From NCBI RefSeq assembly GCF_002093745.1, contig NZ_MTSB01000003.1:345434-409433 (forward strand): a stretch of 64,000 nt of DNA, given 5' to 3'. This document shows positions 37,034-47,710 of the stretch, in pieces. The notes beneath the pieces were generated by a model, which was not told where the DNA came from, made no database searches, and was given only the letters and a program-made list of their open reading frames with translations. Origin of the DNA: Pseudomonas graminis. GTDB lineage: Bacteria > Pseudomonadota > Gammaproteobacteria > Pseudomonadales > Pseudomonadaceae. A program made the position numbers and the translations under genes. The stretch's first letter is position 1, and the number at the start of each line of letters is the position of its first letter.

Positions 37034-37879
37034 ATGCTCGACAGCCCTACCCGCCATTTGCTCGATACCCTTTGCCAGACGATGGTCGACAGGTCATTTC
37101 TGGTCGTGACCGGAGCAGGCATCAGCACCGCATCCGGCATTCCGGATTACCGTGACAAGGACGGCGTGCGGCGTGGCAAGCAGCCAATGATGTATCAGGA
37201 GTTCGTCGGCAATCCTGCCGCCCGGCAACGTTATTGGGCGCGAGCCATGCTGGGCTGGCCGCGTATCCGTGCAGCACAGCCCAATGCGGCTCATCAGGCG
37301 CTGGCCGCATTGCAGGCTGAAAATGCCATTAGCGGTTTGATCACTCAGAATGTCGATGCGCTGCACACCCAGGCCGGCAGCCAAGACGTCATCGAACTGC
37401 ACGGCAGCCTGCACCGCGTAATGTGCCTGGACTGTCAGCAGCGAATGGACCGGGCGGCGATTCAAGAGCAGTTATTGCAGCAGAATCCGTACCTGTCCGG
37501 CGTCCATGCGACGCAGGCCCCTGACGGCGACACATTGCTGGACCCCGCTTTCGAAGCCGGCTTCAAGGTTCCCCACTGCCTGCACTGTCAGGGCGACAGG
37601 CTTAAACCGGATGTGGTGTTCTTTGGTGAAAACGTCGCCCCGCCAACCGCTGCCAGAGCGACATCGAGCGTGGAACAGGCCGAAGGCCTGCTGGTGGTGG
37701 GCTCTTCTCTGATGGCCTGGTCGGCGTTTCGCCTGTGCAAAGCGATGGTCGAGCAAGGCAAACCGGTCATTGCCATCAACCACGGCAAGACCCGCGCCGA
37801 TGAGCTGCTCGAGATGAAAATCGAAGTCTCCTGCGAACAGGTTTTGCCGTGGATCGCCGACCAGTTAAGCAGCCGTTAG
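37034..37879 (+). CDS. cobB: NAD-dependent protein deacetylase (sirtuin)
   Basis: A 281-residue Sir2-family enzyme that uses NAD to remove acetyl or other acyl groups from lysines. [14 protein letters not shown] binds [11 protein letters not shown] and the catalytic H in E-L-H-G-S follow, and C-L-D-C with C-L-H-C forms the zinc site. It is larger than the 230-240 residues of minimal CobB because of an N-terminal and a zinc-domain extension. GAGG precedes the ATG. Its last bases overlap the convergent polB gene. Confidence 0.88.
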   Translation: MLDSPTRHLLDTLCQTMVDRSFLVVTGAGISTASGIPDYRDKDGVRRGKQPMMYQEFVGNPAARQRYWARAMLGWPRIRAAQPNAAHQALAALQAENAISGLITQNVDALHTQAGSQDVIELHGSLHRVMCLDCQQRMDRAAIQEQLLQQNPYLSGVHATQAPDGDTLLDPAFEAGFKVPHCLHCQGDRLKPDVVFFGENVAPPTAARATSSVEQAEGLLVVGSSLMAWSAFRLCKAMVEQGKPVIAINHGKTRADELLEMKIEVSCEQVLPWIADQLSSR

Positions 37880-40239
37880 AAAAGCCCGAGCTGCCCCCCG
37901 ATCAAGGTACTGAAATCGTCGTCCACGAACGGCAGGATCGCATCAGCCAACGGTTGCAACTGGCGCGTCACGTAATGATCGTAGTCGATAGGCGCATGAC
38001 GAATTTCCAAGGGTTCCGGCCCGGCCGTGGTCATCACGTAGCTGATCCAGCCGCCGCTCTGGTACTGGCGCGGGCGCTTCTGCTGATCGTTGTATTCATC
38101 GGCCAGACGCGCGGCGCGCACATGCGGCGGCACGTTGCGCTGGTAGTCGTCAAGCTTGCGGCGCAGACGCTTGCGGTAGACAAGCATATCGTCCAGTTCG
38201 CCTGACAACGTGCGCTGCACATAATCACGCACGTACTCCTGATACGGCTGGCGCTTGAAAATGCGCAGGTACAGCTCTTGCTGGAACCGCTGGGCCAGCG
38301 GCGACCAGTCGGTGCGCACCGTTTCCAGGCCCTTGTAGACCATTTCTTCGGTCCCGTCGACACGCGTGACAAGCCCGGCGTAGCGTTTCTTGCTGCCCTC
38401 CTCTGCGCCGCGCACGGTGGGCATCAGAAAACGTCGAAAATGCGTTTCGTATTGCAGTTCCAGCGCACTGTGCAAGCCGTATTCTTTCTGCAAATGCTCG
38501 CGCCACCACTGGTTGACCTGCTGCACTAATGCCTTGCCGATGCCCGCCGCTTCTTCTTGCCCGTGGGGACGACCCAGCCAGACAAACGTCGAGTCAGTGT
38601 CACCGTAAATCACGGTATAGCCCTGCGCCTGAATAAGATCGCGGGTCTTGAGCATGATTTCATGGCCGCGCAAGGTAATCGATGACGCCAGACGCGGGTC
38701 GAAAAACCGGCAGCCGCTTGATCCCAACACACCGTAAAACGCATTCATGATGATTTTCAGCGCTTGCGACAGCGGGGCATTCTGCTCGCGTTTGGCAGCC
38801 TCCCGACCTTGCCAGACGCGCTCGACAATGGCGGGCAGACTGTGCCTGTTGCGTGAGAACCGCGCGCCGCGAAAACCCGGCACCGACGCGCTTTCTTCAG
38901 GATGACGCATGCCTTCGATCAGGCCCACCGGGTCAATGAGAAACGTGCGAATGATCGACGGATAGAGGCTTTTGTAATCCAGCACCAACACCGACTCGTA
39001 CAGCCCCGGCTGAGAATCCATGACGAAACCGCCTGGGCTGGCTTCGGGCAGTCGCTCGCCTTGATTAGGCGCCACAAATCCCTGGCGGTGCATCAGCGGA
39101 ATATACAAATGGCAGAACGCGGCAACCGAGCCACCGCTCCGGTCGACAGGCAGGCCGGTCACTGTGGCGCGCTCAAGCAGAAAGGTCAGCAACTGGGTCT
39201 TGGCGAAGATGCGCGTCACCAACTCGCAGTCCTTGATGTTGTAGCGCGCCAGCGCCGGCTTGTCCTCGGCGAACATGCGGTTGATTTCGTCCATGCGCTG
39301 GTACGGCGTGTCGATGGCCTTGCCTTCGCCCAGCAACGTCTGCGCGACGTATTCAAGGCTGAACGACGGAAAACTCCAAGTCGCCGAACGCAGCGCCTCG
39401 ATACCGTCGATGATCAACCGACCGCTGACTTCGGCAAAAAAGTGATTGTTGCGGCTGCCATGCTCGCGCCAGCCCATCGGCTCCCCGCCGCGCCCGAGCC
39501 GCAGTGGCACCTGCAGGCGCTGGGCATGTTCGTGCAAGACGCGCAGGTCAAACTGCACCACGTTCCAGCCAATGAACGCGTCGGGGTCGTGCAGCGCCAG
39601 CCAGTCGTTCAGGCGCTCCAGCAACTGCGCCCGGGTGTCGCAATAGTCGAGCTGAAAATCCAGCGCCTCATCGCCGCCGTTGGGCGGGCCAAGCATGTAC
39701 ACCTGACGCTGGCCACAGCCCTCCAGCGCGATTGAGTACAGCTCACCCCGCGCGGTGGTTTCGATATCCAGCGACACCAGTTTCAGCTGTGGCCGGTAAT
39801 CCGGCGCAGGTCGGATCTGCGCCTCGCAAAGCACGCCATCGGCATTCGGTGTACCGCTAAATTGCACGGGCGCAGTGATGAAGCGTTCCATCAGGTAACG
39901 TTCGGGCGGGCGGATGTCGGCTTCGTAAACGTCCACATTGCCCCTGCGCAGCAGCTTCTCGACGTTCATCATCTGCCGGTGCTGCTGACAGTACACACCC
40001 AACACCGGGCGATGGCGAAAGTCGCAGAGTTCCAGCGGGCGCAATTCCACTCCACGCTCGGTACGCAACAACGAACGGGCGCGCTCGCCCTGTTCGGCAG
40101 GAATGAAAGCGACAGAAGGCTGGCAAGGCAGACGAATGTGACGAGGACCTTGGTCGGTGGCCAGCCAGAAGTCGACCTCAGTCCCGGCAGGCGTATCTTG
40201 CCAGTGCCGACTCAGGATAAAGCCCTGCTGTAAATCCAA
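37876..40239 (-). CDS. polB: DNA polymerase II
   Basis: A 787-residue family B polymerase, E. coli Pol II being 783. The exonuclease motif is S-L-D-I-E-T-T, the polymerase motifs are [10 protein letters not shown] and Y-G-D-T-D-S. It restarts or bypasses synthesis at damaged DNA. The start is TTG at 40239 (residues [12 protein letters not shown] align with the E. coli N-terminus). E. coli polB is LexA-controlled; no CTG-N10-CAG box was found within about 80 bases of this start. Confidence 0.93.
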   Translation of the reverse strand: MDLQQGFILSRHWQDTPAGTEVDFWLATDQGPRHIRLPCQPSVAFIPAEQGERARSLLRTERGVELRPLELCDFRHRPVLGVYCQQHRQMMNVEKLLRRGNVDVYEADIRPPERYLMERFITAPVQFSGTPNADGVLCEAQIRPAPDYRPQLKLVSLDIETTARGELYSIALEGCGQRQVYMLGPPNGGDEALDFQLDYCDTRAQLLERLNDWLALHDPDAFIGWNVVQFDLRVLHEHAQRLQVPLRLGRGGEPMGWREHGSRNNHFFAEVSGRLIIDGIEALRSATWSFPSFSLEYVAQTLLGEGKAIDTPYQRMDEINRMFAEDKPALARYNIKDCELVTRIFAKTQLLTFLLERATVTGLPVDRSGGSVAAFCHLYIPLMHRQGFVAPNQGERLPEASPGGFVMDSQPGLYESVLVLDYKSLYPSIIRTFLIDPVGLIEGMRHPEESASVPGFRGARFSRNRHSLPAIVERVWQGREAAKREQNAPLSQALKIIMNAFYGVLGSSGCRFFDPRLASSITLRGHEIMLKTRDLIQAQGYTVIYGDTDSTFVWLGRPHGQEEAAGIGKALVQQVNQWWREHLQKEYGLHSALELQYETHFRRFLMPTVRGAEEGSKKRYAGLVTRVDGTEEMVYKGLETVRTDWSPLAQRFQQELYLRIFKRQPYQEYVRDYVQRTLSGELDDMLVYRKRLRRKLDDYQRNVPPHVRAARLADEYNDQQKRPRQYQSGGWISYVMTTAGPEPLEIRHAPIDYDHYVTRQLQPLADAILPFVDDDFSTLIGGQLGLF

Positions 40240-40461
40240 CGCTGCAACCTCGACTGTGGGTGAACACGCTGATTCTACTTGGCTATTAGCGTGAAGGCGC
40301 GGTTCTCAGTCCAATCAAGGTAATTACGGAAACGCCGACTATTGATTCCGTCTATGCCCCTGATGCTTATTTAGCAGTTGATTGGTTGGCCGGGCTGCAC
40401 GAATCTGTAGCGTCACTGCACATGCACTACAGTCATACAGGTCGCCATCCCGGAGAGCATC

Positions 40462-40902
40462 ATGAAAACCGTCGCCCAACTGTTGAAATTGAAAGACCTG
40501 CACAACCAGCACGTGCATACCATCGAGCCACATCAGATGGTGCTCGATGCGCTCAGGCTGATGGCGGATAAAAATATCGGCGCATTGCCAGTGGTCGAAA
40601 ACGGCGTGGTAGTGGGCGTGGTCAGCGAACGCGACTACGCGCGCAAGGTGGTTCTCAAGGGGCGCTCTTCGGTCGGCACGCCGGTCAGCGAAATCATGAG
40701 CAACAAGGTCATCACCGTGGATTCGCAACAGAGCGTCGAAGCCTGCATGGGCATCATGACCGACAGCCACTTGCGGCACCTGCCTGTCGTGGAAGACGGA
40801 CAACTGCTGGGCCTGCTGTCCATTGGCGACCTGGTGAAGGAAGCCATCGCCGAGCAAGCCAGTCTCATTCAACAGCTTGAACAGTACATTCGCGGCGACT
40901 GA
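40462..40902 (+). CDS. CBS domain-containing protein
   Basis: A 146-residue cytosolic protein made of two CBS domains (about residues 10-65 and 75-130). I-G-A-L-P-V-V-E-N-G-V-V-V-G-V-V-S-E-R-D and L-R-H-L-P-V-V-E-D-G-Q-L-L-G-L-L-S-I-G-D are the repeated cores. Pairs of CBS domains bind adenine nucleotides and regulate partner proteins. It stands alone with a good GGAGA site. Partner unknown. Confidence 0.88.
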   Translation: MKTVAQLLKLKDLHNQHVHTIEPHQMVLDALRLMADKNIGALPVVENGVVVGVVSERDYARKVVLKGRSSVGTPVSEIMSNKVITVDSQQSVEACMGIMTDSHLRHLPVVEDGQLLGLLSIGDLVKEAIAEQASLIQQLEQYIRGD

Positions 40903-40953
40903 TCAAAACCCTTGCCCGAACAGCGCGCGGAAACCCGCGCGCAATGGCATCAC

Positions 40954-41487
40954 TCAGTCATCCAGCGTTTTGCCAGGCGCCCCGCCTTTGGTGGGCTTGC
41001 CAGGCTTTTCGGCCGGTGCAGGCTTGGCTTCCGGCTCCGGTGGTGGCGCAGACGCCTCCTGTTCACGCATCGGCATCTGGTCGATGGTGGCAAATATCTC
41101 TTTGGGGTCAATCGGCCCGGACTTCTCGATCTTCTTCTCGCCGTCCTTGCCCACCAGAATGACCTTGGTCTGCGCCCCCGCACCCAGTTTCAACTCACGT
41201 ATCAAAGCCATGGTCGATTGCGCATCCAGGGTTTTGCCATTGCGCTCGCCAATGGTATTGATGACGGTGAACAACACCATGTTGCGCTGCGCGAACGCTT
41301 CACGATTAGCGGGTTCGTCCAGCGCTTTCTTGAGGTTGACCAGTGTCGGATCGACCGTGCTGGGCGCGATGATGATCAAGGGACGCGACTTGCCGCGCTC
41401 CTGCGCCAAGGGGCTGTCGCTGTCGGCGGCTAGCGCTGAACCGGCAGCGACAAGCAGGGTGGCGAGGGTCAGGGACCGGATTAACAT
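40954..41487 (-). CDS. DUF4174 domain-containing exported protein
   Basis: A 177-residue protein with a signal peptide (residues 1-20, ending A-L-A-A) and a thioredoxin-fold-like DUF4174 core (R-P-L-I-I-I-A-P-S, K-V-I-L-V-G-K-D-G-E-K-K, I-D-P-K-E-I-F). The tail (E-A-S-A-P-P-P-E-P-E-A-K-P-A) is Pro/Ala-rich and lacks structure. AAAGGAG precedes the ATG. Function unknown. Confidence 0.82.
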   Translation of the reverse strand: MLIRSLTLATLLVAAGSALAADSDSPLAQERGKSRPLIIIAPSTVDPTLVNLKKALDEPANREAFAQRNMVLFTVINTIGERNGKTLDAQSTMALIRELKLGAGAQTKVILVGKDGEKKIEKSGPIDPKEIFATIDQMPMREQEASAPPPEPEAKPAPAEKPGKPTKGGAPGKTLDD

Positions 41488-41608
41488 GGTGGGCTCCTTT
41501 CAAATCCATTGGGTAGCCATCGCGCAGACACACGCGATGCTGGTCTGTTCTACCGCATATGGGTCATCCCGGTACAGCCCGATGTCGTCCTTTTCCCCGA
41601 TTCCGACC

Positions 41609-42811
41609 TTACGCTGAACGTTTGAGCGACCGCTGGCCGACACTGTCCAGTGTCGCCGATAACCGCTGGACGACCTGGTCCACGTCGGCGGCCTGCAGCA
41701 CCAGCGGTGGCAACAGACGGATGACCTTGCCCCGCGTGACGTTGATCAACAGTCCGAATTGCTCGGCCGCGACCCGCGTCAGATCGGGAATAGCCTCTTG
41801 CAATTCGACGCCGATCATCAGCCCCTGACCGCGAATCTCCAACACCAGCGGATGCTTGCCGAGCACGTTGTGCAACTGTTCAATCAAGCGCTGGCCTTGT
41901 AGCCGGGCATTCTCCACCAGCCCTTGCTGCTCGATGATGTCAATCACGGTGCAGCCCACCCGGCAAGCGAGTGGATTGCCACCGAACGTGCTGCCATGAC
42001 TGCCCGGCGTGAACAGATCCGCTGCCCTGCCCCTCGCCAGACAGGCACCGATCGGGATGCCATTGCCCAAGCCTTTGGCCAGCGTCATGACATCGGGCAC
42101 GATGCCTTCATGCTGAAAGGCAAACCACTGGCCGGTGCGCCCCATGCCGGTCTGGATTTCGTCGAGCATCAACAGCCAGTCACGCCGTGTGCAACGCTCA
42201 CTCAACGCCTTGAGATAACCGGCAGGGGCCACCTGCGCGCCGCCCTCGCCCTGAATCGGCTCCACCAACACGGCAGCAATCCGATGACCGTGAGTCACGC
42301 AGACGTTGTCGAAGGCGGCAAGATCACCGAATGGCACTTTGATGTAATCCCCCGGCAAGTCGCTGTAGCTCAAGCGCACCGAGGGTCCATCGCTGGCGGC
42401 CAGTGTGCCCAGCGTGCGCCCGTGAAATGCATTTTCCATGACCACCACCAGCGGCTGCTGAATGTGCTTGTGCCAGCCATGCAGGCGCGCCAGTTTGAGC
42501 GCCGTTTCATTGGCTTCGGCACCGGAATTGTTGAAAAACACCCGGTCCATCCCGGCCAGTCCGGTCAGCTTGTGCGCCAGCCGCTGCTGCCAGTCAATGC
42601 TGTACAGATTGGAGGTATGCAGCAGCAAACCTGCCTGTTCACGGATCGCCTCGACCAGCAGCGGGTGTGAATGCCCGACACCGGTCACGGCCACGCCCGC
42701 CACTGCATCCAGATATTCGCGACCACTCTGGTCCCACAGGCGCGTGCCCAGACCGCGAGTAAAACTCAGGGCCAGCGGTTGATAAGTGCTCATCAGGCAG
42801 GCGGGGGTCAT
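41609..42811 (-). CDS. Class III aminotransferase, acetylornithine/succinylornithine (ArgD/AstC) type
   Basis: A 400-residue PLP enzyme. N-N-S-G-A-E-A-N-E is the PLP phosphate motif, L-D-E-I-Q-T-G-M-G the Asp that contacts the ring, and T-L-A-K-G-L-G the lysine that binds PLP. The overall size and pattern fit acetylornithine or other omega-amino acid transaminases. Because Pseudomonas usually has argD or aruC elsewhere, this may be an additional paralogue with a different substrate. AAGGAG is upstream. A divergent LysR gene next to it suggests regulated catabolism. Confidence 0.85.
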   Translation of the reverse strand: MTPACLMSTYQPLALSFTRGLGTRLWDQSGREYLDAVAGVAVTGVGHSHPLLVEAIREQAGLLLHTSNLYSIDWQQRLAHKLTGLAGMDRVFFNNSGAEANETALKLARLHGWHKHIQQPLVVVMENAFHGRTLGTLAASDGPSVRLSYSDLPGDYIKVPFGDLAAFDNVCVTHGHRIAAVLVEPIQGEGGAQVAPAGYLKALSERCTRRDWLLMLDEIQTGMGRTGQWFAFQHEGIVPDVMTLAKGLGNGIPIGACLARGRAADLFTPGSHGSTFGGNPLACRVGCTVIDIIEQQGLVENARLQGQRLIEQLHNVLGKHPLVLEIRGQGLMIGVELQEAIPDLTRVAAEQFGLLINVTRGKVIRLLPPLVLQAADVDQVVQRLSATLDSVGQRSLKRSA

Positions 42812-42914
42812 GGCGTGAAGCTCCTTGGGTAGGTGTCGGTTTTTGCAGTATGGTTAACCACCTGTTCTGGATAAACAGCGAAATACTTCAATCATTTTAA
42901 AGCTGAGATTGTTA

Positions 42915-43820
42915 ATGGACTTGTTTCAGGCGATGCGGGTATACGTGAAGGTGGTCGAAACCGGCAGCCTCACGGCGGCAGCACAGGCGTGTTCGATTTC
43001 CACAACGATGGTCGGCAATCACTTGCGCGCACTCGAGCAACGCCTGGGTGTCAGCCTCATGCAACGCACCACCCGCCGCCAGCGGCTGACCGAGTTCGGC
43101 ACTGCGTATTACCAGCGCTGCCTGGAAGTTCTGGGGCTGGTCGCCGAATCCGAGCAACTGGCCGAGCAGGCGCAGGGGGATCCGACCGGCACATTGCGTA
43201 TCACCGCACCGCTGACCTTCGGCTCGGAGTTGCTGGCACCTGCTTTGGTCGGATTTTCGCAGCGCTTTCCTGACGTCAGGCTTGATCTGGTGCTGACCAA
43301 TCAGCGACTGGACATGATCGACAATGGTTTTGACGTCGCTATCCGTCTGGGCAACCTTGCGCAATCATCGCCATTGATTGCACGCCCGTTGCAGGATTAC
43401 ACCCTGACCATTTGCGCTACGCCGGACTATCTTGCCCGCCACGGTGCGCCCGTCAGGCCCGAAGACCTTCGCTTGCATAATTGCCTGGCGTTCGCCTATC
43501 CGGCCGGCGATGAGTGGCGTACCGCCGGTACGCAATGGCGCATGACAGGCCCCGAGGGCGAGGTTCTGGTAGACGTGGACGGCTCGATGGTGGCCAATAC
43601 TTCATCCGCTCTTTATCAGGCTGCGCGCGCTGGAATGGGCGTGGTGATGCTTCCGGATGCGCTGGTCCAGCGGGATTTGCAGGAAGGACGGCTGGTGGCA
43701 CTGCTGACAGACTACCGTCTGCCCAGACGACCGATGAACCTGCTCTATGTGCAGGACCGTTATCGGTTGCCTAAATTGAGAAGTTTTGTGGAGTATGCGA
43801 TCAGCTTGTGGGGACGGTAG
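42915..43820 (+). CDS. LysR family transcriptional regulator
   Basis: A 301-residue LysR-type regulator with an N-terminal helix-turn-helix (M-R-V-Y-V-K-V-V-E-T-G-S-L-T-A-A-A-Q) and an effector domain. It is divergent from the aminotransferase gene and probably controls it. The ATG at 42915 was chosen; a TTG two codons earlier is possible. A terminator hairpin follows. Confidence 0.87.
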   Translation: MDLFQAMRVYVKVVETGSLTAAAQACSISTTMVGNHLRALEQRLGVSLMQRTTRRQRLTEFGTAYYQRCLEVLGLVAESEQLAEQAQGDPTGTLRITAPLTFGSELLAPALVGFSQRFPDVRLDLVLTNQRLDMIDNGFDVAIRLGNLAQSSPLIARPLQDYTLTICATPDYLARHGAPVRPEDLRLHNCLAFAYPAGDEWRTAGTQWRMTGPEGEVLVDVDGSMVANTSSALYQAARAGMGVVMLPDALVQRDLQEGRLVALLTDYRLPRRPMNLLYVQDRYRLPKLRSFVEYAISLWGR

Positions 43821-43828
43821 CGGCAGGC

Positions 43829-43860
43829 ATCCGGTGCGCAGCGTTGCGCTTGCACCGGAT
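43829..43860. terminator. Hairpin between LysR and chemoreceptor genes
   Basis: ATCCGGTGCGCA, a GCGT loop and TGCGC-TT-GCACCGGAT pair with a small bulge. It lies between two convergent genes and can serve both directions; the T-run is short. Confidence 0.65.
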
Positions 43861-43881
43861 ACCCTTTGCCCAGCTTGGGGG

Positions 43882-45783
43882 TCAGACCTTGAATCGGCTG
43901 ACCAGGCTTTGCAGATGCCCGCCCAGACGAGCAAGCTCGACACTCGACGCGGCCGTTTCTTCGCTGGCCGACGCCGTCTGCTCGGAGATATCCCGCACAT
44001 TCAGCACGCTGCGATTGATCTCTTCGGCAACCGCGCTTTGTTGTTCGGCGGCTGCAGCGATCTGATGGTTCATCGTCTCAATGGTCGAAATTGCCTGTGT
44101 GATGTTGCTGATCGAAACGCCCGCATTACGGGTCAGCTCGACGCTGTTAGTGGTCAGCGCCTGGCTGTTGTCGAGGATCGTGGCCACCTGCGTGGTGCGG
44201 CTGTGCAATCCGCTGATCAGCGCGGCAATTTCCTCGGTCGATGTCTGCGTACGCTGCGCCAGGCTTCTGACTTCGTCAGCCACTACAGCGAAACCTCGAC
44301 CGGCCTCACCGGCACGTGCCGCTTCGATGGCAGCATTGAGCGCCAGCAGGTTGGTCTGCTCGGCAACGGCCTTGATGACGTCAAGTACGCCGCCAATCTT
44401 GTTGCTTTCGCTCTTGAGGTCGTCCATCGCCGACTTGGAGTGCTGGACTTCAGTGGCGAGTTTTTCGATCTGTGCCACCGCTTTGGACACCACGCCATCG
44501 CCTTCACGCGCTTCTTTCGAGGCGTTGACCGCAGCATGTGACGCCTGCTCGGCATTTCTCGCGACTTCCTGAACGGTCGCCGACATCTCGTGCATGGCGG
44601 TTGCCACTTGATCCGTCTCGGTTTTCTGGCTGTTTACACCGGCACTGGTTTGCTCCGTGACAGCAGACAACTGCTCGGCAGCGCTGGCTATCTGGGTCAC
44701 GCCATCACGCAAGCCACCGATCAACTCGCGCAGATTGGTGGTCATGCGCAGCATGCTGCCCTGCAACAGTCCAAGCTCATCCTTCCGGGTAACCGCCTGG
44801 TTGTGCGTCAGATCACCATCGGCCACACGTTCAGCCAGTTTCAATGTTTCAAGCAACGGGCCGACGATAAGACGGGTGATGATCCAAGCGGCCAGGAAAC
44901 TCACGATCAGCGCTGCGACCAGCCACATGGAGAGCATGGTTTTGGCCTGCCCCACGTCCTCGATTCTCAGGTTGACCTGATTGGCGGAAAGCTGATCGGC
45001 GGAGTTAAAGAGGACGCCGATGCTTTTATCGATACCGGCCTGAGCCTGGTCAATCTTTGCTTGCGCAGCAGTGAACTGGTTAAGGGTGTTCTGATAGTTA
45101 ATCAGCGACTCTTCAAGGTGCCTGGTAATCGCGGATTGACTGTCAAAACCTTGCAGGTTCCTGACATAGGTAATGACGGTATTCATCGAGGCTTCTGCGG
45201 GCGCTTTGTTCTCGGCTTTCAGCGAGTAGGTGTAGCCGCGCAGATCGAAACGCATTTTCTGAAACAGGGTCATTGTCTGCGTGACGGTCTCTCGGTCCTG
45301 AGCGTTGCCATTTTCCGACCTTGCGTAAGCATTCAGCTTTTGCAGATCGTCGGCTGCCGCATCGGCATACTGACCAAACACGCCACGAGTCGCTTCACGG
45401 GCGGCGGTCGCCTGAATGAGGCTGTCATAGTGAACGCGATAGTCTTTCAGCGCATCGGCAGACGCGTTCACTAACGGAGTGTTCAGTGGGGAGTCGAACA
45501 CCTCCTGAGCATATTTGACGTGGGTTTCCAGCGCCTCAAGTGCCTTTTTCCAGTTGGCGGCTCGTTCAGCATCGTATTTGATCGTGTAGGCCAGACGTGC
45601 GATCCGGACGTCTCGCGTCAGCGTGCTCATCTTGCCGATGTCGGCGATCCTTTCGCTACGCTCGCTGAGTGACGTGATACCGCTCCAGCCTGTCAGTGCG
45701 ATCAGCACTGTCAATACGATCACCAGAGCAAAGCCCAGCGCGAGCTTGGACCTGACAGAAATATTGCTCAGCGTTTTTTTCAA
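43882..45783 (-). CDS. Methyl-accepting chemotaxis protein with large helical ligand domain (HBM type)
   Basis: A 633-residue chemoreceptor. A first membrane helix (about 15-35) is followed by a periplasmic helical domain of about 250 residues, the size of helical bimodular (HBM) domains such as that of McpS, then a second helix (about 287-307), HAMP and the signalling hairpin with [20 protein letters not shown]. McpS-type receptors sense organic acids; the ligand here is a guess. The start is TTG. A strong FliA promoter precedes it. Confidence 0.9.
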   Translation of the reverse strand: MKKTLSNISVRSKLALGFALVIVLTVLIALTGWSGITSLSERSERIADIGKMSTLTRDVRIARLAYTIKYDAERAANWKKALEALETHVKYAQEVFDSPLNTPLVNASADALKDYRVHYDSLIQATAAREATRGVFGQYADAAADDLQKLNAYARSENGNAQDRETVTQTMTLFQKMRFDLRGYTYSLKAENKAPAEASMNTVITYVRNLQGFDSQSAITRHLEESLINYQNTLNQFTAAQAKIDQAQAGIDKSIGVLFNSADQLSANQVNLRIEDVGQAKTMLSMWLVAALIVSFLAAWIITRLIVGPLLETLKLAERVADGDLTHNQAVTRKDELGLLQGSMLRMTTNLRELIGGLRDGVTQIASAAEQLSAVTEQTSAGVNSQKTETDQVATAMHEMSATVQEVARNAEQASHAAVNASKEAREGDGVVSKAVAQIEKLATEVQHSKSAMDDLKSESNKIGGVLDVIKAVAEQTNLLALNAAIEAARAGEAGRGFAVVADEVRSLAQRTQTSTEEIAALISGLHSRTTQVATILDNSQALTTNSVELTRNAGVSISNITQAISTIETMNHQIAAAAEQQSAVAEEINRSVLNVRDISEQTASASEETAASSVELARLGGHLQSLVSRFKV

Positions 45784-45852
45784 CGTAATGTGCTCTTGTT
45801 AGGTCATCGGTGGATACACGAGGCTAATCCTTGCCGCCTATACAACACCGTG

Positions 45853-45879
45853 ATGTCGGCAGCGTGACGCCAAACTTTA
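45853..45879 (-). promoter_or_regulatory. FliA (sigma-28) promoter of the chemoreceptor gene
   Basis: On the minus strand TAAAGTTT, then 11 bases, then GCCGACAT: an excellent match to the sigma-28 consensus (TAAAGTTT-N11-GCCGATAA), 70 bases upstream of the chemoreceptor start. Chemoreceptors are usually co-regulated with flagella, so it is expected biologically. The -35 part lies within a GACGCCAA...TTGGCGTC near-palindrome (45866-45890). Confidence 0.8.
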
Positions 45880-46000
45880 AAGTTGGCGTCAATATTCTTG
45901 CCTGAAAATAGTTTGCGGGCGGCACGGCGGCATATGGCTTTTTAAACCGGGTCAGTTAGCATGGGCTGCTGCACACACACTGAGTATTCCGGAGAACTGC

Positions 46001-46507
46001 ATGAGTCTGGCGTTGACGGCTTCAAGGGGCGGCTTGACCACTGAGGAGCGATCTGCGATTGCCGAGATCGAGGCGACGACTAACGTCTTGCGGTTGGTCA
46101 CGCGGCTGACCGGCATGCGCTTCGCGGGCATCGCGAAGTTCACCGATGCGGACTGGATTGCCTGCTCTGTCTATGACCCGATGGACCTTGGCATCGACGA
46201 CGGCGATGTGTTCGCACTCGAAACAACATTGTGCAGCGAATTTTGCGTTAACCCCGAAGCCTTGTTCGTACCGCAGATCAGCCAGGACGGCCGGTACGCG
46301 AATCGCCCGGTTGTAAAACGGTACGCCATAGAAAGTTATGCGGGCGTGCCTATTTTTCTTCCTGACGGGCAGCTTTACGGCGCACTGTGTGCGCTGGATT
46401 CACAAGTAACCCTGTTTGAAGACCCTGATCTGCCAGAAACATTGACGCTGTTTGCACGGCTGATCGGCTGCATCTTCTTCGCCAATATCACTGACACCAG
46501 CGCCTGA
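46001..46507 (+). CDS. GAF domain-containing protein
   Basis: A 168-residue cytosolic protein that is one GAF domain (E-T-T-L-C-S-E-F-C, I-E-S-Y-A-G-V-P-I-F-L-P-D-G-Q-L-Y-G-A-L-C-A-L-D). These conserved segments belong to the GAF fold, which binds small molecules or chromophores. It has no output domain. GGAG is well placed before the ATG. Its partner is unknown. Confidence 0.85.
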   Translation: MSLALTASRGGLTTEERSAIAEIEATTNVLRLVTRLTGMRFAGIAKFTDADWIACSVYDPMDLGIDDGDVFALETTLCSEFCVNPEALFVPQISQDGRYANRPVVKRYAIESYAGVPIFLPDGQLYGALCALDSQVTLFEDPDLPETLTLFARLIGCIFFANITDTSA

Positions 46508-46521
46508 AGAGATACACCCGA

Positions 46522-46770
46522 TTACAACTGAGCGGGTTGTTCCAGCACCGCGTACAGGTTGGCAGATTCAAGCATCACGCTGCTGAACCGCCGCTCATCG
46601 AGCGGCATGGTCTGTCGTTGCGAAACAGGCCTGGGCGGGCTTTCCCCGTTCAGCATGTCCGAAGGCAGATCGATTCCGAAATGAGGGAACGGTTCCTGGG
46701 CCACCAGGCCTCCGGCCGCCAGAACCAACAAAAAGAAGACGCCCGCAATGGGCTCTTTAGATCTGCACAT
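46522..46770 (-). CDS. Small exported protein of unknown function (82 aa)
   Basis: A short ORF with GGAG eight bases before the ATG and a hydrophobic N-terminal helix (V-F-F-L-L-V-L-A-A-G-G-L-V-A) at about residues 11-24, which looks like a signal peptide or anchor. The rest is polar. No family recognised. It is convergent with the GAF gene, 14 bases apart. Confidence 0.6.
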   Translation of the reverse strand: MCRSKEPIAGVFFLLVLAAGGLVAQEPFPHFGIDLPSDMLNGESPPRPVSQRQTMPLDERRFSSVMLESANLYAVLEQPAQL

Positions 46771-46863
46771 AACCGCTTCTCCAATCCGGTAAAACGATTC
46801 GACTCAAGACAGTCCCCTCAGCATGAGGACCGGAAAGTTGCTCGGGTGTCGCCTTCTGGCGAA

Positions 46864-47703
46864 TCACTCAAAAGGCTCTTCGCCTTGCAGCTTGGTGCGG
46901 TGCATCAGCCGCCCGGATGCCGGGTCGTAAGCTTCTGCCCGGTGCAAAGTGCCGGTGTTGTCCCAAATCACCAGATCCCCTGAGTGCCATTCATGGCTGT
47001 AGCTGAACGCCTCGGCCGTGGCCCACTCGCGAAGACCGACCAGGATCTGCGCGCTTTGCGCTGGGCTGATGCCGATGACCTGCCGGGCGGTACAGCCAAG
47101 AATCAGAGACTTGCGACCGGAGCGGTGCTTCCACACCAGCGGAAGCTCCTTTTCACCGATGGCCTGCATTGCCGTCAGCATGGCCAGGCTGGGCTCCGGA
47201 TTGTAATAGAGTAACGATGCCCACGGGGCATGTATCACGCGCAGGGTTTCGTAACGTCGTTTGTCTGTGTCCGGCAAAGCGTCGTAAGCCGCATAGGTGT
47301 TACAAAACCCCGTGTTGCCTCCCCAGCTTGCCGCCACTTTGCACGACAACAACGAAGCCAGAATCGGTGCATCGCTGCCAGTGCCGTCGATGTGCCAGTA
47401 AAACGAGCCCTTGAGAAACTCCGCGCCTGCCGGGTTCTCTTTGACGTCGAGGCTGATCCGGGTGATGTTCTGGCCGTCATTGGCTTCAGGGCAAAAAGTC
47501 CCGAGTGTCCGGGTGAATGCAATCTGCTCGGCGTCGGTAAAATGGATCTGCGGGAACACCAGCACACCGCGTCGCTCCAGCAGTTCACGAATGTCCTTGG
47601 CGAAGTCGCCGGACAACAATGCTTTCTTATCAGCGAAAAGACGCGTGCCGATACATGGCTTGATGGACTCCTGAACCATCCGGGCATTCGAAGCGGCTGA
47701 CAT
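46864..47703 (-). CDS. TauD/TfdA family Fe(II)/2-oxoglutarate dioxygenase
   Basis: A 279-residue non-haem iron dioxygenase. H-I-D-G-T (residue about 103) gives the H-x-D iron ligands and the distal His is in T-L-H-R-A-E-A-Y-D, with the following R-x-M-H-R-T binding 2-oxoglutarate. It uses oxygen and 2-oxoglutarate to hydroxylate an unknown substrate (taurine-like or amino acid-derived). The start at 47703 has GAAGAGGG upstream, but this ribosome-binding site lies in the arm of a perfect hairpin (47711-47752). Confidence 0.85.
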   Translation of the reverse strand: MSAASNARMVQESIKPCIGTRLFADKKALLSGDFAKDIRELLERRGVLVFPQIHFTDAEQIAFTRTLGTFCPEANDGQNITRISLDVKENPAGAEFLKGSFYWHIDGTGSDAPILASLLSCKVAASWGGNTGFCNTYAAYDALPDTDKRRYETLRVIHAPWASLLYYNPEPSLAMLTAMQAIGEKELPLVWKHRSGRKSLILGCTARQVIGISPAQSAQILVGLREWATAEAFSYSHEWHSGDLVIWDNTGTLHRAEAYDPASGRLMHRTKLQGEEPFE

Positions 47704-47710
47704 GATGCGA

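Noticed and set aside
40240..40310. Possible LexA box before polB
   Set aside because: No CTG-N10-CAG was found within about 80 bases of the TTG start, although polB is SOS-controlled in E. coli.
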